This document shows, in pieces, positions 44,220-51,013 of a DNA stretch of 64,000 bases. Under the pieces are notes generated by a model that was given only the letters and a program-made list of their open reading frames with translations, made no database searches and was not told where the DNA came from. The position numbers and the translations under genes are program-made. The DNA is from Paenibacillus sp. FSL W8-0186 (GTDB taxonomy: Bacteria > Bacillota > Bacilli > Paenibacillales > Paenibacillaceae). The DNA is taken from positions 310,001 to 374,000 of the forward strand of contig NZ_CP150207.1 in NCBI RefSeq assembly GCF_037969765.1, given 5' to 3'. How positions within the stretch are numbered: position 1 is the first letter of the stretch; the number at the start of each line of letters is the position of its first letter.

Positions 44220-45126
44220 AAAATTGATCATCAACTGCGACGATTTCGGACAAAGCGCGGCTATGAATGAGGCGATCATGCACCTGCTGGAGGAAGGCAA
44301 AGTGTCGTCGGCGACGATCATGGTCGCAGCCCCCGGCTTTGCAGAAGCCGCAACCTGGAGCGCGCGCCGGGGGCAGCCGAATATCGGCCTTCACTTAACA
44401 TTGACGAGCGAATTCGAGGCGCTGCCCTGGGGAAGCTTAACCGGCGATATTTCGCTCCAGGATGAGAGCGGGCGTATGCATAAGACGGTAAGGGAGTTTG
44501 AGCAAAAGGCGCGAACCAGAGCGGTAGCCAAAGAACTGGATGCCCAATACGAGCGGGTTCAGAAAGCCGGAATAACGATCAGCCATATCGATAATCACAT
44601 GGGCAGCCTGTACGGCATAGCAACGGGGCGCAGTCTGCTGCCGCTCATGTTCTGGAAGGCATCGCGGTGGAAAGTGCCGGCGCGGTTCTTTCGCTGCATT
44701 GTTCCTGATGACCCGCTGCTAAGTTCGTTGTCCGGCATTGAGCGTCCTGTCTCACGTGCCTCTGCGCTGGCGGATGCGCTGGGGGTGCCGATTCCGGACT
44801 ATTTATTATCGCATCCCTTTGGCTTGCAGGCCGGGGAGACGTACGACAGCTTCAAGCAGTCGATCATTGGCAAGCTCTACAGGCTCCCGTCCGGGGTAAG
44901 CGAGATGTATTTTCACCCGGGGAGAGAGGATGCGTGGATGATGGAGCATATTCCCGATTGGCAGAAGCGGGTGTGGGAGTTTCGTTTGCTGTTTGATGCT
45001 GACTTGGCTTATGCCATGCAGGATGCCCGAGTAGAAATGGTGGACTATCGCTACATACGGAAGAAGCTGCGGCGTCCCCGGATCAGGTCAGGGATCAAAC
45101 TTGTGCGGGAGCTTGCGAGGAAATGA
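44212..45126 (+). CDS. YdjC/ChbG-type carbohydrate deacetylase
   Basis: Metal-dependent deacetylase of 304 residues. Motif CDDFGQSAAMNEAI has the catalytic/metal Asp pair, and metal-ligand His residues are in IGLHLTLTSE and ISHIDNHMG. A C-terminal HPGRED block completes the site. Family members remove N-acetyl groups from chito-oligosaccharides or related sugars. I chose ATG 44212 inside the end of the transporter gene; the frame from 44170 would overlap much more. It is translationally linked to the GPH symporter and probably acts on its cargo in the cytoplasm. Confidence 0.86.
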   Translation: MNRKLIINCDDFGQSAAMNEAIMHLLEEGKVSSATIMVAAPGFAEAATWSARRGQPNIGLHLTLTSEFEALPWGSLTGDISLQDESGRMHKTVREFEQKARTRAVAKELDAQYERVQKAGITISHIDNHMGSLYGIATGRSLLPLMFWKASRWKVPARFFRCIVPDDPLLSSLSGIERPVSRASALADALGVPIPDYLLSHPFGLQAGETYDSFKQSIIGKLYRLPSGVSEMYFHPGREDAWMMEHIPDWQKRVWEFRLLFDADLAYAMQDARVEMVDYRYIRKKLRRPRIRSGIKLVRELARK

Positions 45127-45470
45127 TGCTGATTCTGGCTTGCTGTTGATCATGGGGTGGAGTTTTGCTGAGGCTTGAACATGGCTTTGGCATGTCTGTG
45201 GTTGGTAGAATTGCCTAATTCTTAAGGCCTAGAGTTGGAAATATTCATAGGGGGCTCATAGGCAGTTCATAGGCAATTCATAGGCAGATTATGATTAAAG
45301 ACACCTTTCGCGGCTCCCCTCTGCCATTTATTTCATATTAGTGATTTATATAGATTTCATTAGCCTATTGCCATCCTGTCCCTTATAGGTATACCGGTTT
45401 ATTCCTTAAAAGTAGGCATTTTGGTAAAATATCAGACACTAATATTTTCCTGAAATGAGGTTGGACAAGC
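45127..45470. other. 344-base intergenic region before the toxin locus
   Basis: No gene is visible. It holds a short 11-base tandem repeat (listed separately) and becomes AT-rich toward the toxin gene. I could not pick a convincing promoter. Confidence 0.5.
45255..45287 (+). repeat. Three tandem 11-base repeats
   Basis: Units CTCATAGGCAG (45255-45265), TTCATAGGCAA (45266-45276) and TTCATAGGCAG (45277-45287) stand head to tail; a partial fourth TTCATAGG lies just upstream. Probably slippage; a regulatory role is unproven. Confidence 0.7.
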
Positions 45471-47771
45471 TTGAATAAAGTGGATCCTGGCCGAGTCGGG
45501 GGCTTGGCACGCGACCTGGAGCGTTTGGAGCGCACGATGGAGAACGGAATCACGGGAATGTCCAGGGAATTAAACCGACTAATAAGCGATGTGGAGGCGG
45601 CCTATTCCGATCCGTCCGAGCACTACGTGCGTTCCGCGGCGCGTGAAGCCAGCGGCTTGCTGCGGGAAATCGGCAAGCTGGCCGAGCGGATTGACGAGCA
45701 GATGAGGAAGAAGGTTCAGGCCTTACGTTATGCGGAGAATGAATACATAAAGGTAGAGAAAAATTCAACAAAGGCGACCAGCGTGAAAAAATCAGCGACG
45801 TTTACCCTCAAGGGGACGATTCAGAGCTGGTTTCAGCGCTTCTTAGAGAAAGGGAGACAGAATGTCGCTGATCCAGGCGAGGCTTCGTCTGCGGAGTCAA
45901 GGCCATCGCTGCTGCAATGGATTAAGGGCAGCTTGCTGGAGCTTCAGGACGCCTCTTTGGTACAGCGTCTGGACCCGGTAAAGGAGGACGAGCGGATCGC
46001 CTCTCTGCTGCAAATTTTGGACACCGGGACGGCGAAGGAGCAGGCGTGGGCGCGGGAGGAGCTCGAAGCCATTGCCTCTAGCTTCAAAGAAATTGCCCGC
46101 AACCAAGCGGCCTATAAAATATACGCCATCTACGATAATGAGCTGTACATGGGATACGCACACCGGTCCGCCCAGCAGCAAAGGGAGCAGCTGGCGAAGC
46201 TCGGCGTCGCTGAGGAATGGTATAAGTCCGGGGTCAGCTTGGCCGTGTTCTATAAAGGCTCCCCGCTGGATGCCTGCGAATATAACCCGCTGAAGCAGGA
46301 TCTGTCCGCGATGCCCAAAGAGAGCGAGCTGCGCTTGATGATCGCAGCCGGTATGATTAATCCCCTCTACCGGGAATGGGCGAGACTTCACTATGACGCG
46401 ATTGCGGCCGCGGTGCGTCAAGCGGCGGAGCGGCGCAGGGAAATGCAGGCGCTGTTTGATGAATACAATCAGGCGGTTCCTGCGGAGGATATCCGCAACA
46501 TGCAGCAGTATTTGAAGGACATGAACATCTACCAAGGCGAGGTTACGGGCGAATATAATCAGGAATTCCTGATCGCCGTAGCGGGCTACCAACATATCGC
46601 GAACACGGTGAGCACCATGGCGGCGGTTCGGCGCGAGTGGTTCGGCTGGGAGCTGTTCGAGGTAGACGGGAAGATCACGAAGGAGCTGCTGGACTTAGCT
46701 TGGGCGGAAAGTAGCTCGGGCATGCGCAACAATCCGAACCTGAACACGGGCGGATTAACGGCGGCCGTAACGATCGTAGGCGTAGGGGATGGCATCGTCA
46801 GTCAATTGTTTGAAGACGTGAAGGACCTGGCCGAGTTCGCCGTCAATTCCAATCCGGCAACCCTGGGATTCTGGACAGATACCGTGCCGGGATATTACGC
46901 TATAGGGGAAGCGATAGCGACCGGCGAGCTGACGATCCATGATATGAGGAAGCTGCTCGGCGACGCCGCGGCAGAGGAATTCGTGGTTCCTTTCCAGGAT
47001 ATCATCGAGCTGCAGCCGAAGGTTCTTTCCGGTAAAGCCACCTATGAGGAGAGCGTAAAATACGGACGAGCCGTGACGAAGGCCTTCTTCGCCTTGACAG
47101 TAGTAGAAGGCGCCGCCAGAGCGGGAGCCAAATTCTCCGGCAAGACCGTGAAGGAACTTGTGAAGACCGTGAAGGAAGCGGCGCAAACGCGGCCGCAAAC
47201 CTCTTTAACTACACCCGATGGCTTTACAATCCCTGTCCGGGATATGGACATGCCGAAGACGGAGCCGCAGTTCTCTAAGTCCAAGCCTGATTCAGGATCG
47301 GGCGGCGGGAAGATGGATTCTGTTGAGGGGGCCGGTAAATCTAGTGCTTCTACTATAAGGAATAGTGTTAGTAACGATTTACTAGACGATATGGAGTCTA
47401 AGGGTGGCCACTTACTTGATAAACATGTAAGTAAGACCAATGAAGATTTACTCAAGCGTGCTGCTCAAGAAGGAGTACCTTCAACTACCTTTTACAATAA
47501 GAGTACTGCATTAAAAGCAACACAAGAAAACATCAGAAAAAATGCAGAGCAAATTTCCAATTGGTTAAATAACCCGAATTCAAGAGGCTATTTGATTACT
47601 AAAGTTAAGCATGAATATTCGGTTGGGAGAGGCGTAGATGTTAAAAATGGGGGGAATTCTGCTTCGAAGCAAGTGACCGATAATTTAACGACCTCTCAGC
47701 TGTACTTGGTTAAAGATCCTTCAATGCCTGCAGGTTATAGAATTATTACAGGATATCCAGTTTTCGAATAA
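45471..47771 (+). CDS. Polymorphic toxin with C-terminal CdiA-type RNase A-like domain
   Basis: Protein of 766 residues without a signal peptide. The N-terminal 110 residues form a WXG100/LXG-like helical hairpin without a W-x-G motif, suggesting export by a type VII-like system (inference). Residues about 337-375 (IRNMQQYLKDMNIYQGEVTGEYNQEFL) resemble a peptidoglycan-binding repeat. A pre-toxin linker ends near residue 619. The C-terminus (about 644-766) matches the bacterial CdiA-CT RNase A-like fold: GGHLLDKHVSKTNEDLLKR, STTFYNKSTA, ISNWLNN, and the closing TGYPVFE. It would cleave RNA in competing cells. The start is TTG behind GAGG; no nearer ATG exists. Tandem immunity genes follow 13 bases later. 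GC content drops at the toxin domain. Confidence 0.82.
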   Translation: MNKVDPGRVGGLARDLERLERTMENGITGMSRELNRLISDVEAAYSDPSEHYVRSAAREASGLLREIGKLAERIDEQMRKKVQALRYAENEYIKVEKNSTKATSVKKSATFTLKGTIQSWFQRFLEKGRQNVADPGEASSAESRPSLLQWIKGSLLELQDASLVQRLDPVKEDERIASLLQILDTGTAKEQAWAREELEAIASSFKEIARNQAAYKIYAIYDNELYMGYAHRSAQQQREQLAKLGVAEEWYKSGVSLAVFYKGSPLDACEYNPLKQDLSAMPKESELRLMIAAGMINPLYREWARLHYDAIAAAVRQAAERRREMQALFDEYNQAVPAEDIRNMQQYLKDMNIYQGEVTGEYNQEFLIAVAGYQHIANTVSTMAAVRREWFGWELFEVDGKITKELLDLAWAESSSGMRNNPNLNTGGLTAAVTIVGVGDGIVSQLFEDVKDLAEFAVNSNPATLGFWTDTVPGYYAIGEAIATGELTIHDMRKLLGDAAAEEFVVPFQDIIELQPKVLSGKATYEESVKYGRAVTKAFFALTVVEGAARAGAKFSGKTVKELVKTVKEAAQTRPQTSLTTPDGFTIPVRDMDMPKTEPQFSKSKPDSGSGGGKMDSVEGAGKSSASTIRNSVSNDLLDDMESKGGHLLDKHVSKTNEDLLKRAAQEGVPSTTFYNKSTALKATQENIRKNAEQISNWLNNPNSRGYLITKVKHEYSVGRGVDVKNGGNSASKQVTDNLTTSQLYLVKDPSMPAGYRIITGYPVFE
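47082..47327 (+). repeat. Pre-toxin linker, copy 1 of a 246-base duplication
   Basis: This part of the toxin gene (starting GCCTTCTTCGCC) reappears without gaps at 49438-49683 with only scattered base changes. It encodes the linker just before the toxin domain and ends where the two toxin sequences diverge, so it marks the module-swap junction. Confidence 0.92.
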
Positions 47772-47784
47772 GGAGAAGAGTATA

Positions 47785-48075
47785 TTGACTAATGAACAAG
47801 AAAAATATGAAAACTTAAAGTATTTTATTGAAAGTTATTTTAATTGGAGTATGGATTATACTGATTTAGGTAAGTTAATTGAGGAATATGAAGAGCGCGA
47901 GTCATCATTACATGTAGATGGTCTGGTTCAAGAAATTAAGGAAATCAGCGAACTTAGAAATTGGGAAGAGATAAAAGACTTTGTTTATTTACATGGTAGA
48001 AGAAATTTATCAAATAAAAAAATAGAACAAATGATTGAACTATTTATGGTGAAACTAACGGATTTTAATAGATAG
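47785..48075 (+). CDS. CdiI-like immunity protein, copy 1
   Basis: Small acidic protein of 96 residues, TTG start with AAGGAGAAGAG upstream, 13 bases after the toxin. It begins YENLKYFIESYFNW and has ELRNWEEIKDFVYLHGRRNLSNKKIE, the pattern of the CDI immunity family that pairs with RNase A-like toxins (CdiI_2 type). It is a clear paralogue of the next gene. It probably binds the toxin domain and blocks its active site, protecting the producer and its kin. Confidence 0.75.
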   Translation: MTNEQEKYENLKYFIESYFNWSMDYTDLGKLIEEYEERESSLHVDGLVQEIKEISELRNWEEIKDFVYLHGRRNLSNKKIEQMIELFMVKLTDFNR

Positions 48076-48149
48076 TTGACTTGAAGTTCAAAACGTATAA
48101 AAGATGCTGTTATTTCCAATCATTAAATGATGTGATAGGGAGGGATAGC

Positions 48150-48425
48150 ATGAACGGTGAATTGAACTTTGAAACGTTTAAGTATTTTCTTGAATGTTAT
48201 TTTAATGTTAGTGCCAACTATGATGAATTGGATAGACTAATAAATGAATTCAATTCATCTGAAAATCAGAAATATAGACAACAGATCAGATTCGAATTAG
48301 AGCAGATTCTTCAACTGGATAATTGGAATGTGGTTCAGAAATTTGTTAAAAGCTATGGTATGAGAAACATGAATGAAGAAAAACTTAAATGGTTAATTTT
48401 ACGTATCTTAAATAATTTAAAATGA
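48150..48425 (+). CDS. CdiI-like immunity protein, copy 2
   Basis: Protein of 91 residues, paralogous to copy 1 along its whole length: FETFKYFLECYFNVSANYDELDRLINEF and QLDNWNVVQKFVKSYGMRNMNEEKL align with the corresponding parts of copy 1. ATG 48150 has GGGAGGG six bases upstream. Tandem diverged immunity genes suggest protection against a second, related toxin variant or retention from an earlier toxin allele (inference). Confidence 0.75.
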   Translation: MNGELNFETFKYFLECYFNVSANYDELDRLINEFNSSENQKYRQQIRFELEQILQLDNWNVVQKFVKSYGMRNMNEEKLKWLILRILNNLK

Positions 48426-48560
48426 GGATAAAACAGCAAAGGGGTTTGATGTCATCATCAATCCTATTACTGGACTTCTAGCTCAAGCACCTCAACAATT
48501 TACGGATAAACAAATATTGGTCAAAACAACATGTTTGATCCATTGTTTGGAGGGAAAAAG
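48426..48560 (+). pseudogene. Possible remnant of a displaced toxin cassette
   Basis: Directly after immunity copy 2 a frame without a start codon reads TAKGFDVIINPITGLLAQAPQQF and runs to a stop at about 48587. It looks like the end of a longer coding sequence rather than random DNA, but I cannot name it. Confidence 0.3.
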
Positions 48561-48562
48561 TG

Positions 48563-48895
48563 ATGTCTATTAGTGCCATGGTTTTAGATGCACAAGATGA
48601 GTTTGAAGAGAAATTTTTTATTCCTGTAGCTGCTGAGTCTTTCTTTAATAAATGCTGGGAGCCAGCAATCGAAGAGTTAGGACTAAAATGGACGAGGGTA
48701 TTTCACGTTGGTATTGATTTAGTTAAAGAAGATTTTCCATTTGTTTTAGAAGAACTATTAGAAATAAAAGAGTGGGCGAAGAAGAAATTACCTGAGGAAG
48801 ATAAAAGGAAAGTAATTGAAAGAATCGCATTGATTGAGACCGAAGTGCCCAAGGTTTTTACTCATCGGGATGGGATAGTGATTTTTATTGGGTAG
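48563..48895 (+). CDS. Putative immunity protein of unknown family
   Basis: Protein of 110 residues with GGAGGG eight bases before the ATG. It is acidic and mainly helical (FEEKFFIPVAAESFFNKCWEP, EEWAKKK-like segments), ending GIVIFIG. I do not recognise the family. Its place in a run of small, AT-rich genes behind a polymorphic toxin makes an orphan immunity role likely; other explanations cannot be excluded. Confidence 0.55.
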   Translation: MSISAMVLDAQDEFEEKFFIPVAAESFFNKCWEPAIEELGLKWTRVFHVGIDLVKEDFPFVLEELLEIKEWAKKKLPEEDKRKVIERIALIETEVPKVFTHRDGIVIFIG

Positions 48896-48934
48896 GGTAG
48901 ACTACTTTGTACCAGTACCATGGGGAGTGATTAA

Positions 48935-49249
48935 TTGTTGAATGTTAGTCACGTTAAAGACCTTTTGAAAGAACGCTCGGAGTTGGAGTTGAATAATCCT
49001 AAATTATATGACTACTGGACTGCATTTACTGAGCTATTAAGTAGAGATATTGACCAAACTATTGAATTTTTAGATAGTTGTACTGAAGAAGAAATTTATT
49101 GGTTAAGTGAGGTGTTCGAAGATATTTCTTACAAAGTAAATAGTAGAGCATTCATCGACTGTTTGAAGAGATTAGAAAATAAATATCCTAATATAGATTT
49201 AGCAGATGACATTAAATCTGCTGAAGATTGTATAGATGAGAACGGCTAG
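48935..49249 (+). CDS. Putative immunity protein of unknown family
   Basis: Protein of 104 residues, TTG start with GGGGAG seven bases upstream. It is acidic and helical: YWTAFTELLSRDIDQTIEFL and LSEVFEDISYKVNSRAFI. No Cys/His metal site or membrane segment is seen. After its stop the same frame continues for 28 codons (to 49336) with protein-like sequence ending YKNPRDINQD, which may be a fragment of another module. I infer an orphan immunity gene from position only. Confidence 0.55.
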   Translation: MLNVSHVKDLLKERSELELNNPKLYDYWTAFTELLSRDIDQTIEFLDSCTEEEIYWLSEVFEDISYKVNSRAFIDCLKRLENKYPNIDLADDIKSAEDCIDENG

Positions 49250-49345
49250 GTTCAAGTATTTACGGAACTAGGCACTTACGTGATCAAGGATGATGAATGG
49301 TGCTACAAAAATCCGAGAGATATCAATCAAGATTAATATGTATTG

Positions 49346-49386
49346 AACAGGTCAATTATGGTTAAGCCTACCATGATTGGCCTGTT
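49346..49386 (+). terminator. Terminator ending the toxin-immunity transcript
   Basis: Seventeen-base arms 49346-49362 and 49370-49386 pair with two G-T pairs around a seven-base loop, followed by TTATTTT. It separates the expressed toxin/immunity genes from the silent cassette to the right. Confidence 0.8.
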
Positions 49387-49437
49387 TTATTTTAACTTAT
49401 ACAAGAAAGAGTTTGAATATGGAGTAGAATCTAAGAA

Positions 49438-49683
49438 GCCTTCTTCGCCTTGACAGTAGTAGAAGGCGCCGCCAGAGCGGGAGCCAAATTCTCCGGCAAG
49501 ACCGTAAAGGAACTTGTGAAGAATGTGAAGGAAGCGGCGCAAACGCGGCCGCAAGCCTCTTTGACTACACCCGATGGCCTTACAGTCCCTGTCCGGGATA
49601 TGGACATGCCGAAGACGGAGCCACAGTTCTCTAAGTCTAAGCCTGATTCGGGATCAAGTAGCGGGAAGATGGATCCTGTTGAG
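49438..49683 (+). repeat. Pre-toxin linker, copy 2 of a 246-base duplication
   Basis: Colinear copy of 47082-47327 in the same reading frame. A TAA stop stands two codons before it and no start or ribosome binding site is present, so it is a promoterless 5'-truncated fragment. It supplies the homology needed for recombination with the expressed toxin gene. Confidence 0.92.
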
Positions 49684-50187
49684 ACAGCAAGCATTACTCA
49701 AAGACAGAAGGAAATAATTAAGTCTTTTGATCATTTGAGTGAATTTTAAAAAAATACTTTGATGCAAAGAGCACGTGATGGAGTTATTAGTCCTGAAAAA
49801 TGGACAGGAAATATATCAGGTGTAAAAGAGTTTAAGAACGCTGATGAATTTGCGATTGCTGATAAATGGCTCCAAGAAGGTAAGAATGTAGACAAGTTAG
49901 CTGATGTTAAGGGAGTGGATGGAAACCTAATTCCAGGTGCTGACTTTAATGTAGATGGAATGATTATTGAAGCAAAGACAGCTAATAGTAAAAATATGAA
50001 TACCACATCTAAAAAAGCTATAGAGGCAATCAATAGACAGGGAGAGAATGTTGTAATAGACGGTAGGAAAATTGGATACACAGTTGAAGATGCAAAACAG
50101 ATTATAGAAATAATCAATAGAAAGACAGGAGGGAAAGGAAATGTAGAGATTTGGATAAATGACGGATCTGTTATTAAAAATAAATAA
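49438..50187 (+). pseudogene. Silent orphan toxin module, PD-(D/E)xK nuclease-like
   Basis: The duplicated linker runs in frame into a new C-terminus. A TAA at 49747-49749 interrupts it after SFDHLSEF; the same frame then continues as KNTLMQRARDGVISPEKWTG and NADEFAIADKWLQEGK to 50187. ADFNVDGMIIEAKT has the D...ExK pattern of PD-(D/E)xK nucleases and resembles CdiA-CT tRNase/DNase domains. A single A-to-T change (AAA to TAA) would explain the stop. ATG 49762 has no ribosome binding site. A reserve toxin available to the expressed gene by recombination, now decaying, is the simplest reading. Confidence 0.7.
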
Positions 50188-50201
50188 AAGGGGATGGAAT
50201 A

Positions 50202-50442
50202 ATGGCGTCTTTTCAATGCAAATGTGGATATGTACTTTCAAATAGCCAAGCACCCGATGATGTAACTATTTGGGCTTATACGGATCGTGAATGGGATGAA
50301 ATTACAACTGAATATTACGGATATTATAGATTTACCTAACCCAAGAAACAGTGTATGGCGTTGTCCTAATTGTGAAACCATCTATGTGTTTGATGAACAA
50401 AACAAATTAAAAAAAAGATATATACTTGATCCTGAATTGTGA
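50202..50442 (+). pseudogene. Frameshifted zinc-ribbon immunity-type gene
   Basis: ATG 50202 opens MASFQCKCGYVLSNSQAPDD and reaches WDEITTE before a stop at 50337-50339. A second frame picks up at about 50318 with IIDLPNPRNSVWRCPNCETIYVF and ends at 50442. Together they make a protein of about 80 residues with CxC and CPxC zinc ligands, a pattern I know from small proteins next to polymorphic toxins. The frameshift lies around 50310-50325. It was probably the immunity partner of the silent toxin module. Confidence 0.65.
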
Positions 50443-50834
50443 TGAACAAATTCTTTAGTTCATCGCCTGTTGTTGGACCCCACCCAGTGTCGAATGAACC
50501 CATCATTCAACCAATAACACAGATACCTATATATCAAATTGGGGGAAATATACCCGAATATAGACATGGAGGAAATGCATCCAGCGTTATATCTTATAAA
50601 GACTATACAATAATTGAAGATCCATTTTATGATGAGGAAAAGGATGAAATTGAACCGATCTGTAAATTAGAGACAGTTGAATTTGTGAAAATTATATTAC
50701 TGTGGGCTTACGAAACTTATAAATATAAAAGCGAGAGGGGAGTGATTGCTCTAGAGGAGGCAGATATGGTTATGAAGTGGATTGAACAAAAAGTGGTAGA
50801 AGTTAAGAGTATAGAAAATGAATCTATAAAATAG
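50442..50834 (+). CDS. Hypothetical protein of the toxin locus
   Basis: Protein of 130 residues whose ATG overlaps the stop of the preceding zinc-ribbon gene; no independent ribosome binding site is visible. The N-terminus is Pro/Ile-rich (VGPHPVSNEPIIQPITQIPIY), and the C-terminal half is helical (FVKIILLWAYETYKYKSERGVIALEEADMVMKWIE). I do not recognise it. It may be an immunity gene or a fused remnant. The AT-rich composition matches the rest of the cassette region. Confidence 0.45.
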   Translation: MNKFFSSSPVVGPHPVSNEPIIQPITQIPIYQIGGNIPEYRHGGNASSVISYKDYTIIEDPFYDEEKDEIEPICKLETVEFVKIILLWAYETYKYKSERGVIALEEADMVMKWIEQKVVEVKSIENESIK

Positions 50835-50910
50835 CTTGTGTAAAGCCATTTACAACCTCAACAATATTTGGTCGGAATGTGGTTCGGAAATTTGTTGATG
50901 AATGATTACA

Positions 50911-50945
50911 CAGCTTTAGTCCAATCTAGCAAAATACTAAAGCTG
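50911..50945. terminator. Hairpin at the end of the cassette region
   Basis: Ten-base perfect arms CAGCTTTAGT (50911-50920) and ACTAAAGCTG (50936-50945) with a 15-base loop, followed by TTTAAATT. A weak terminator on its own, just before a stronger one. Confidence 0.4.
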
Positions 50946-50958
50946 TTTAAATTCAGTA

Positions 50959-50999
50959 GAGACAGTTCCCCTCACATTTGGGAACTGCCTCGTTTTTTT
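50959..50999. terminator. Terminator between the toxin locus and the M81 operon
   Basis: Twelve-base arms 50959-50970 and 50980-50991 pair with one mismatch and are followed by T7 on the plus strand. It ends the cassette region; the convergent M81 gene ends 15 bases further on. Confidence 0.75.
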
Positions 51000-51013
51000 A
51001 GATCATATATAGA

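Noticed and set aside
45471..50834. Prophage or integrative element carrying the toxin cassettes
   Set aside because: No integrase, phage structural gene, attachment-site repeat or tRNA is seen at the borders; a toxin-exchange locus explains the AT-rich fragments better.
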